64,000 nucleotides of DNA from DASSNU01 sp035701265 (lineage in GTDB: Bacteria > Gemmatimonadota > Gemmatimonadetes > Gemmatimonadales > Gemmatimonadaceae): positions 140,356 to 204,355 of the forward strand of contig DASSNU010000017.1 of NCBI GenBank assembly GCA_035701265.1, in the 5' to 3' direction. The position numbers were made by a program, and so were the translations under genes. How positions within the stretch are numbered: the stretch's first letter is position 1; every line of letters begins with the position of its first letter. Positions 10,384 through 16,762 of this stretch are shown here, piece after piece. The notes under the pieces were generated by a model. It searched no databases. It saw only the letters and a list, made by a program, of their open reading frames with translations, and was not told the origin of the DNA.

Positions 10384-12288
10384 GTGCTGAAGCGCCGCGG
10401 TTCGGCTAGCTTTCCAGCGCCCTCGTTGACTTCCTTCCGCAGTCGTCCTTCCCGTTTCGCGGTCTCGTCCTCTTCATCCTCGGTGCGCTCCGTGCCTCGC
10501 CGGCTCGTTCCGCAATTCGTCAGCGCGCTTCACGGATATTCCCGCCACGACCTCCTGGCCGATCTCATTGCCGGAGTGATCGTCGGCATCGTGGCGCTTC
10601 CCCTCGCCATCGCGTTCGGCATCGCCAGCGGCGTCAAGCCTGAGCAGGGCGTCTTCACCGCCATCGTCGCCGGCTTCATCATCTCCGCACTCGGGGGAAG
10701 CCGCGTGCAGATTGGCGGACCCACGGGCGCGTTCATCGTCATCGTCTACGGCATCGTGCAGACGTACGGGTACGATGGGCTGGCGATCGCGACGGTCATT
10801 GCCGGCGTGCTCCTCATCGCGATGGGGCTGAGCGGGCTGGGGTCGGCGATCAAGTTCATCCCGTACCCGGTCACCACCGGATTCACCGCCGGCATCGCGC
10901 TCATCATCGCGACCAGCCAGGTGAAGGACGTGCTCGGGCTCCGCATGGGCGCGGTGCCGGCAGATTTCATCGCGAAGTGGCACGCCTTCGCGATGAACAT
11001 CGGCACCATGCACTGGCCGGCGGTGGCGCTCACGGTCGCGGCCATCGGGATCATCGTCCTCTGGCCGCGCGTGAACCGCCGCATTCCCGGCCCCTTCGTG
11101 GCGCTGGTGGTGTGCACGCTCGCCGCGCACCTGCTGCATCTGGACGTGGAGACCATCGGGTCGCACTTCGGGCACATCGATTTCGGACTGCCCGCGCCGC
11201 ACCTGCCGCGCATCGGCTTCGGCGAGATCCAGCGGCTGGTCAATCCGGCGGTCACCATCGCGCTGCTCGGCGGCATCGAGTCGCTACTCTCCGCCGTCGT
11301 GGCCGATGGGATGACGGGTATGCGCCACCGCTCAAACATGGAGCTCGTGGCGCAGGGCGTGGCGAACCTCGCGTCCCCCCTGTTCGGGGGCATTCCGGCC
11401 ACGGGAGCCATCGCACGCACGGCCACGAACATCCGCAATGGCGGACGGACGCCCGTGGCGGGGATGATGCACGCGTTCACGCTGCTGCTCATCGTCACCT
11501 TCATTGGCCGGTGGGCCGCGCTCGTGCCGTTGTCGGTGCTCGGCGCGATCCTGCTCGTCGTCGCCTACAACATGAGCGAGTGGCGCAGCTTCCGGACGCT
11601 CCTCTCCGCGCCGCGGAGCGACGTGGTCGTGCTGCTCCTCACCTTCGGCCTCACGGTGCTGGTGGATCTCACCGTCGCCATCGAGGTGGGGATGGTGCTG
11701 GCCGCGTTCCTCTTCATGCGGCGGATGTCGGAGGTGACGAACGTCTCGGTGCTCACCAACGAGTTGCGCGAGAACGTGGATGAACGCGACCGCAACGTGC
11801 TCTCGGCGCGGCACATCCCGCCGGGCGTCACCGTGTACGAGATCAACGGCCCGTTCTTCTTCGGTGCCGCGGAGACGTTCAAGGATACTCTGGGACGCAC
11901 GCAGGGACGCCCGCGCGTGCTGATCTTCCGCATGCGCAACGTGCCGGCGATCGACGCCACCGGATTGCACGCGCTCACCGACGTGGTGCGACGCTGCCGG
12001 CGCGAGGGAACCATGCTGCTCCTGAGCGACGTGCATGCACAGCCGCTCATCGCGATGGGGCGGTCGGGGCTGCTGGACGAGGTGGGCGACGAGCACGTGT
12101 TCGGCAACGTGGACGACGCGCTGAACCTGGCGCGCCGCGCGCTCGGCCTGCCGGAGGAGCCGCCGCCCGCCGGCGCAGAGCCCACGGTCGCGCGCGAACG
12201 AACCACGCCACACGCCGGGATCGCGCCGGTGGGGATGCCGGGAGACCCGGACCGCGGAGGCGTTCCACCGTCGGGAGTGCGCGGGTGA
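10384..12288 (+). CDS. SulP-family anion transporter with STAS domain
   Basis: A 634-residue inner-membrane transporter of the SulP/SLC26 family (sulfate, bicarbonate or dicarboxylate exchange or symport). After a ~45-residue Ser/Arg-rich leader come the family signatures: LADLIAGVIVGIVALPLAIAFG in helix 1, the GGSRVQIGGPTGAF loop and PYPVTTGFTAG, with 10-14 hydrophobic segments to ~residue 440. A C-terminal STAS domain (~475-590) contains the AIDATGLHAL segment. GTG 10384 has GGGGA just upstream; GTG 10480 is a shorter alternative. The stop overlaps the next start by 4 nt (GTGA), so it is translationally coupled to the APC permease. The substrate is not predictable; bicarbonate is plausible without sulfate genes nearby. 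Confidence 0.9.
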   Translation: MLKRRGSASFPAPSLTSFRSRPSRFAVSSSSSSVRSVPRRLVPQFVSALHGYSRHDLLADLIAGVIVGIVALPLAIAFGIASGVKPEQGVFTAIVAGFIISALGGSRVQIGGPTGAFIVIVYGIVQTYGYDGLAIATVIAGVLLIAMGLSGLGSAIKFIPYPVTTGFTAGIALIIATSQVKDVLGLRMGAVPADFIAKWHAFAMNIGTMHWPAVALTVAAIGIIVLWPRVNRRIPGPFVALVVCTLAAHLLHLDVETIGSHFGHIDFGLPAPHLPRIGFGEIQRLVNPAVTIALLGGIESLLSAVVADGMTGMRHRSNMELVAQGVANLASPLFGGIPATGAIARTATNIRNGGRTPVAGMMHAFTLLLIVTFIGRWAALVPLSVLGAILLVVAYNMSEWRSFRTLLSAPRSDVVVLLLTFGLTVLVDLTVAIEVGMVLAAFLFMRRMSEVTNVSVLTNELRENVDERDRNVLSARHIPPGVTVYEINGPFFFGAAETFKDTLGRTQGRPRVLIFRMRNVPAIDATGLHALTDVVRRCRREGTMLLLSDVHAQPLIAMGRSGLLDEVGDEHVFGNVDDALNLARRALGLPEEPPPAGAEPTVARERTTPHAGIAPVGMPGDPDRGGVPPSGVRG

Positions 12289-13700
12289 CCTTCGCGAGCG
12301 GCGGACCCGGAGACGCATCATCGGTCGCAGCGTCCGGCGCGGCGGACGGCGTGCCGCCGGTGCGCGACCACACGGGGGGCGTGAACGACGGCCGGGGTTC
12401 CGGCGCCGATGCGAAGCTGGTCCGCGCGCTGGGCGTGCGCGCGCTCGCCGCCACGATGTTCAACGTGATGGTCGGCGCGGGGATCTTTCTCCTCCCCGCG
12501 GTGGCGGCGGGAATGCTCGGACCGGCGGCGCCGCTGGCGTACATCGCATGCGCGGTGGCGATCGCGCTCATCGTGCTGTGCTTCGCCGAGGCGGGGAGTC
12601 GCGTCTCGCTCACCGGGGGAGTGTACGCGTACGTGGAGATCGCCTTCGGCCGCTGGGCGGGGTTCGTGACGGGGGTGCTGCTCTGGATGGTGATGACGGC
12701 GGCCACCGCGGCGGTGGCGACCGCGTTCGCGGGACAGGTGGTCGTCGCGCTCGATGCGGCGGGCACCGCGTGGGGGGGCGTGCTCCGCGGCGTCACGCTG
12801 GTCGTGCTGCTCACGCTCCTTGCGGCCACGAACGTGCGAGGGATTCGCGCGGGCGCGCACCTGGTGGAGCTCGCCACGGTCGTGAAGCTCATCCCGCTCG
12901 TGGGGTTCTCCGTGGTCGGCGCGTACTTCATCCATCCGGCCGCGCTCAGCATGTCACCGCTGCCGCATGCGTCCGGCGTCGCGGCCGCGGCGGCGGTGGT
13001 CATCTTCGCTTTCGGCGGGATCGAGAGCGCGCTGGTGCCGAGTGGGGAAGTGCGCGACCCCGCGCGGACCATCCCGCGCGCGCTCTTCATCGCGATGGCA
13101 GGGGTGACGCTCCTGTACATCGCGCTGCAGGTCGTGGCGCAGGGGATCCTGGGCGCGCGGCTGGCCGCGGAGACGGATGCGCCGCTGGCCGCCGCAGCGG
13201 GCCTTGCCCTGGGCGGCTGGGCGCGCGTGGTGTTGCTCGTGGGCGCGGCCGTGTCGATGTTCGGCCATCAGAGCGGGATGATGCTCGCGGCGCCGCGCGC
13301 GCTGTTCGCGATGGGGCGGGACGGCGTGCTGCCGCGCACGCTCGCGGCGGTGCATCCGCGTTTTCGCACGCCGCACGTGGCGATCGTGGTGCAGGCGATG
13401 GTGGTGCTCGTGCTCGCCATCACCGGGAGCTTCGCGCCGCTCGCCACGCTGGCCAACGCGGCGCTGCTCGTGCTCTACCTGGTGTGCTGCGCTGCGGCGT
13501 GGGAGCTCCGCCGGCGCGACGTGCGCATGGGAGGGATCCCGTTTCGCGTGCCAGGCGGAGCGCTGATCCCGGTGGCGGCGATCGCCGTGACCATCTGGCT
13601 GCTGGCCGGGATGCCGGCGCGCAATCTGGTGGCGGTGGGCGCGGTGGTGGTTGCGGCAGGTGTGGTGGGGTGGATCCGGGAGCGCGGCAGGGTCAAATAG
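12285..13700 (+). CDS. APC-superfamily amino-acid permease
   Basis: A 471-residue membrane protein with about 12 hydrophobic helices, of the amino acid-polyamine-organocation superfamily. The helix-1 signature NVMVGAGIFLLPA contains the unwound G-A-G-I-F segment that binds the substrate carboxylate. Helix 6 has the corresponding IFAFGGIESAL with the conserved F-x-G-x-E. About 45 residues of low-complexity Gly/Ala/Asp precede helix 1. It starts with GTG overlapping the SulP stop, so the two transporters form a coupled pair. The sequence does not show the substrate. It is followed by tandem repeats and a convergent gene. Confidence 0.85.
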   Translation: MTFASGGPGDASSVAASGAADGVPPVRDHTGGVNDGRGSGADAKLVRALGVRALAATMFNVMVGAGIFLLPAVAAGMLGPAAPLAYIACAVAIALIVLCFAEAGSRVSLTGGVYAYVEIAFGRWAGFVTGVLLWMVMTAATAAVATAFAGQVVVALDAAGTAWGGVLRGVTLVVLLTLLAATNVRGIRAGAHLVELATVVKLIPLVGFSVVGAYFIHPAALSMSPLPHASGVAAAAAVVIFAFGGIESALVPSGEVRDPARTIPRALFIAMAGVTLLYIALQVVAQGILGARLAAETDAPLAAAAGLALGGWARVVLLVGAAVSMFGHQSGMMLAAPRALFAMGRDGVLPRTLAAVHPRFRTPHVAIVVQAMVVLVLAITGSFAPLATLANAALLVLYLVCCAAAWELRRRDVRMGGIPFRVPGGALIPVAAIAVTIWLLAGMPARNLVAVGAVVVAAGVVGWIRERGRVK

Positions 13701-13720
13701 CACAGCGCCGTGAGCCCTTC

Positions 13721-13804
13721 CCGGACTCACGCCACGCCGCAAGCGCCTGACGCCACGCCGCACGCACGTGGCGCCACAGCGCACGCGCCTGACGCTACGC
13801 GGCA
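13721..13804. repeat. Four tandem copies of a 21-bp degenerate repeat
   Basis: Units start at 13721, 13742, 13763 and 13784, each 21 bp. All end in CGC or GGC plus A, and share the pattern cgCgCcTGaCGCcACGCcGCA. The second and fourth are most alike. The array bridges the gap between the convergent APC permease and the asparagine-synthetase-like gene and runs into the last codons of the latter. Confidence 0.6.
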
Positions 13805-15762
13805 GCGAGCGCGGCGATCCCCTTGATCATCACGCCCGCCAGCTCATTCGCCACCGTCGCGGCAGTGAGTGCGGCACACAGGAGCGTGGCCGCGGTGCGT
13901 GTGAGGCGATGCGTCACCTCCTGCACCGACTGCTCGAGGAGGAACAACCGTCCCCACGTCTCGAGGTTCACCAGGCGAAAGATCGCGGCCGTCCGGTCGC
14001 GTCCCACGCTCGCGACGCGTTGAATGGTCTGCCACTTCATCCCGAGAAATCGCCCCAGAAAGCCGTGCTCGAACATCGACGGGCGGAACTGCGGAGTGAA
14101 GTAGTCGTCTGCCGGAACGTCGCCGACGATCTTCTTCTGGAACGAGATCTCCCGCGGGATGTGCCGCGTGGCGATCTCCTTCAGCATCCACTTCCAGTGT
14201 CCCTTGCGCCGGATCCAGCTCACCGGCGCGTTGAAGGCCAGTGTTTGAAAGTCCGATTCGGCTGCGGCATCGCAGTACTCCACCGACGATGCCATGCACA
14301 GCCGGTCGCACTTGTGAAAGAAGCGCGGCAGGAAGAGCGCGTTGTCGGTCATCCGCATCACGAGCGGAGGGCGCTCCGCGTCCGAAAGGAAGCGATACGC
14401 CTCCTCGTGCCGCCGCACCATCTCGGCGCGTGCACCACCGTCCACGAGGTGCACGCCGCTGCCCAGCGTGAGGGTGAAGAACGGATTCACGACGGGAAGG
14501 CCGGCGGCGGAGTACACCGCCTTGCGCATCACGCGGAAGGCGCCGGCCGGGATGCGCTGCATGACGCGAGGGGCGGAGATCCAACGCATGCGGTCGTAGG
14601 ATGCGCCGAGATACGGACCCACGGTGATCCCCGTGAGAAGCATCTCGGCGCCCCCCTGAGCCGCCCTGCGCGCGAGCAGTTGCATGGGCACGCCCTGCAT
14701 GTGCCAGAGCGGCATCTCGATGCTCCACGTGACGGGGGCGAGCTCGCGGCGATAGACGTCGCCGTCCACCGGCGATGTCTCCACCAGCGGAATGCCCAGA
14801 TGCGACGCCACCGTGCGCGCCGTGGGGCGCTCGTCCGGCAGCGCGTTGTTGGCAACCGAGAAATGATACCCGGTGACCTGCGTGTGGCGCGCGGCCAGTG
14901 CGGCCATCAGCGACGAGTCCACGCCGCCGCTCAGCATCACGGACACGCCGGAGCGGCCATGGATGTGTCCGGCCACCGCACGCTCGATGGTGGACTCGAC
15001 CAGGTCCAGCGCCTCCGGGATCGAGAGGCCGGCGTACCCCCTGTACCGCTCCTGGGCGACGACGGTCACCGGATCGTGATAGATCCTCGTGGTCACCTGG
15101 CGCGTGTCGTGTCCGATCTCGAGGAGATGCCCCGGCGCAAGCGTGTGTATCCCCCGGAAGAGCGTTCGCGGCGGGAGGACATCTCCGTACATCGACCACT
15201 CGACGAGCGCCATCTCGTCCAGCACCGGCGCACGTGCCGCGACGGCGAGCAGCGGTTTGATCTCCGACGCGAAGTACACGCGGTCGCCATCCACCAGGTA
15301 GTGCATGGGGAGATGGCCGAACCGATCGCGCACGACGTACGACCGACACGCTCCGCTGTCGTGCACGGCGAAGGTAAAACGCCCGTCGAGTACATCGAGC
15401 GCCTGCGCTCCCCAGTGCTCCCACGCGCGCACGAGCAGCGCGCGATCGTCGCACGACGCCGACGCGCGCGCGTTCTCGAGGCGCTCGCGCACGCGAGCGC
15501 GGCTCGTGAGCACTCCCGCGAAGGCGACGGCGAGCCGCGCGCAGCCGTCGGGGCACGCCGTGGAGGACGCATCGCGCGGCGCGCCCGCCCCGTCATTGCC
15601 GCGCGAGCGCGCGAATGCGGATGCCAGATGCGAATGCACCGCGCACTGCCACCCGGCCGGTGCACGGTGGGACATGGTCCGCGTCAAGACATCCAGTCGT
15701 GCAATGACGTCGTCGCGATCGAGCGCACCATCCAAGCTGATGACACCGGCGAGTCCGGTCAC
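13795..15762 (-). CDS. Asparagine-synthetase-like amide ligase lacking the glutaminase Cys
   Basis: A 655-residue AsnB homologue. GTG 15762 is preceded by GGAGGAG, which fixes the start. The N-terminus then reads M-T-G-L-A-G-V, whereas glutamine-dependent enzymes read M-C-G-I-A-G. Other glutamine-site motifs are also lost: R-G-P-D becomes RAPAG, and the Y-N-G-E and G-T-D-T-E blocks are absent. The synthetase half keeps the PP-loop SGGVDSS (278-283) for ATP, but the usual S-G-E-G-A-D-E-L-F block reads LLTGITVGPYLGAS. It may use free ammonia, or make an amide or lactam bond as in beta-lactam synthetase or lasso cyclases, which are also Cys-less AsnB relatives. Substrate unknown. Two inverted repeats lie upstream; an intact asnB is at 27850-29793. 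Confidence 0.8.
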   Translation of the reverse strand: MTGLAGVISLDGALDRDDVIARLDVLTRTMSHRAPAGWQCAVHSHLASAFARSRGNDGAGAPRDASSTACPDGCARLAVAFAGVLTSRARVRERLENARASASCDDRALLVRAWEHWGAQALDVLDGRFTFAVHDSGACRSYVVRDRFGHLPMHYLVDGDRVYFASEIKPLLAVAARAPVLDEMALVEWSMYGDVLPPRTLFRGIHTLAPGHLLEIGHDTRQVTTRIYHDPVTVVAQERYRGYAGLSIPEALDLVESTIERAVAGHIHGRSGVSVMLSGGVDSSLMAALAARHTQVTGYHFSVANNALPDERPTARTVASHLGIPLVETSPVDGDVYRRELAPVTWSIEMPLWHMQGVPMQLLARRAAQGGAEMLLTGITVGPYLGASYDRMRWISAPRVMQRIPAGAFRVMRKAVYSAAGLPVVNPFFTLTLGSGVHLVDGGARAEMVRRHEEAYRFLSDAERPPLVMRMTDNALFLPRFFHKCDRLCMASSVEYCDAAAESDFQTLAFNAPVSWIRRKGHWKWMLKEIATRHIPREISFQKKIVGDVPADDYFTPQFRPSMFEHGFLGRFLGMKWQTIQRVASVGRDRTAAIFRLVNLETWGRLFLLEQSVQEVTHRLTRTAATLLCAALTAATVANELAGVMIKGIAALAAA

Positions 15763-15939
15763 CGTACTCCTCCGCGGCGGATGTAGGAGAGACATCGTCG
15801 GCCATTCCGCGATGTGCACCCGCGCGCGAGCGCACGCGGACAACACGACGGATCGAGACGATGCGAAAATCCTCGGCCACCCGGATGAACGGGTGTCGAT
15901 GCCAGCCACTGCAGGACAGGTCTACGGAACGAACGGGGT

Positions 15940-15959
15940 GGTACCGCAACTTCGGTACC
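15940..15959. promoter_or_regulatory. Inverted repeat, operator-like
   Basis: A perfect 7-bp inverted repeat GGTACCG / CGGTACC with a 6-nt centre, about 180 nt upstream of the AsnB-like start. Its symmetry suits a dimeric repressor or a small RNA stem. No binding protein can be assigned. Confidence 0.3.
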
Positions 15960-16094
15960 TATTGATGGCTGCCCAGGGCGCAAACGGCAACCTGGCAGTA
16001 CTCCGCGATCACAACGCGGATGATTCTGCGAGGCGCGAGCGGGTGGCGCGCGCGTGGGGATCGGGATGTCGCGATGCGGCGCTGCGAGGTGGGA

Positions 16095-16120
16095 GCGGGA
16101 GCGCGAGATCGCGCTCCCGC
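16095..16120 (-). terminator. Hairpin downstream of the DUF5989 gene
   Basis: A 12-bp perfect inverted repeat GCGGGAGCGCGA / TCGCGCTCCCGC around GA. It lies 54 nt past the stop of the DUF5989 gene in its transcription direction, a natural end for the carbamoyltransferase-SxtJ-SxtK-like operon. There is no T-run. Confidence 0.45.
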
Positions 16121-16126
16121 GTTTGC

Positions 16127-16168
16127 GAAACGCGCGCTACGTCACTAGTGAAACGTGCGCTGCGTCAC
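16127..16168. repeat. Two 19-bp direct repeats
   Basis: GAAACGCGCGCTACGTCAC (16127-16145) and GAAACGTGCGCTGCGTCAC (16150-16168), a 23-bp period with two mismatches. They sit immediately after the DUF5989 gene and beside the hairpin. Confidence 0.4.
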
Positions 16169-16174
16169 GTTCGC

Positions 16175-16333
16175 TCAGAAAATCGTGTAGATGAACGGCG
16201 CGAGTGCCGAACCGTGCGCGAACGCGATGAGTGCGCCGATGAGCGCGAGCATCACGATGATCGGCAGGAGCCACCACTTCTTTCGCACACGCAGAAACGC
16301 CCAGATCTCTCCCGCCATCGAATGTCTGGCCAT
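16175..16333 (-). CDS. DUF5989 / SxtK-like small membrane protein
   Basis: A 52-codon gene found by reading the minus strand. ATG 16333 has GGAGGA about 9 nt upstream. The product begins with a basic amphipathic part, MAGEIWAFLRVRKKWWLLP, followed by one transmembrane helix (~21-40, IIVMLALIGALIAFA) and ends GSALAPFIYTIF. This matches the compact DUF5989 family, which includes SxtK of saxitoxin clusters and typically accompanies SxtJ and a NodU/CmcH-type carbamoyltransferase. The biochemical role is unknown; a membrane subunit or anchor of the carbamoylation module is inference. It lies 18 nt after the SxtJ-like gene and is followed by a hairpin. Confidence 0.85.
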   Translation of the reverse strand: MARHSMAGEIWAFLRVRKKWWLLPIIVMLALIGALIAFAHGSALAPFIYTIF

Positions 16334-16351
16334 CGAGCGCATTCCTCCGAG

Positions 16352-16762
16352 CTAGAACTGCCGCATGAGATCGGCAGTCTGCCCGCCCTCGCCTTCGGGG
16401 CGCCGCTGCCAGTAGCTGCCACCCACCGGCTCGTGCCGGAGTGGGCGGTGGTGCGCCAGACGAGCCACGAACCCCGCCGGCGTCAGCACCAGAAAGTACA
16501 CCAGTCCCATGAAGATGGGCGTCGTCACCTTCGAGATGGCGAGCGCGAGCCCCATCCACGCGCGCTGCACTCCGCCCAGATGCCCCGGGGCCACGAGCCC
16601 CGCCAGGAGCAGGAGCACGCCAAGGGTGGCGAGCACGACCACCGGAATCCGGTGCCCGCGCCAGTACGAGATCGCCGCCAGCACCAGAAACGCGATACCG
16701 ACGGTGAAGGCGAACTTGCGCCCCTCGGCAGGGGTCAGTCGAGCGGAATCGCGGTGCGCCAA
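16352..16762 (-). CDS. SxtJ-family membrane protein
   Basis: A 136-residue protein with two closely spaced hydrophobic hairpins (~15-65: FTVGIAFLVLAAISYW and VVVLATLGVLLLLAGLVA) and a third segment at ~75-98 (ITPIFMGLVYFLVLTPAGF-like), ending in RHEPVGGSYWQRR. It matches the SxtJ family named after saxitoxin clusters, of unknown function. The start is TTG 16762: GGAGGGGGAAGA lies immediately upstream and no ATG is available. A GTG at 16783 is the only other choice. It overlaps the end of the carbamoyltransferase by 28 nt, so translation is coupled. It occurs with the two partners usually found with it. Confidence 0.8.
   Translation of the reverse strand: MAHRDSARLTPAEGRKFAFTVGIAFLVLAAISYWRGHRIPVVVLATLGVLLLLAGLVAPGHLGGVQRAWMGLALAISKVTTPIFMGLVYFLVLTPAGFVARLAHHRPLRHEPVGGSYWQRRPEGEGGQTADLMRQF

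Larger units (their letters stand above)
15763..16174. promoter_or_regulatory. 412-bp intergenic region upstream of the AsnB-like gene
   Basis: No gene is supported here. It holds the AsnB-like ribosome-binding site (GGAGGAG on the minus strand, about 15767-15773), an inverted repeat GGTACCG-6nt-CGGTACC (15940-15959), a second one CACCCG-6nt-CGGGTG around 15878-15897, a terminator-like hairpin (16095-16120) and a 19-bp direct repeat (16127-16168). No sigma-70 promoter stands out. Confidence 0.4.

Noticed and set aside
13795..15909. Longer AsnB-like start at 15909
   Set aside because: The extra 49 residues have no homology, whereas GTG 15762 has a strong ribosome-binding site and begins at the family N-terminus.
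15940..15959. T-box or other riboswitch upstream of the AsnB-like gene
   Set aside because: The GGTACCG inverted repeat is present, but there is no specifier stem, antiterminator bulge or terminator T-run to support a riboswitch.
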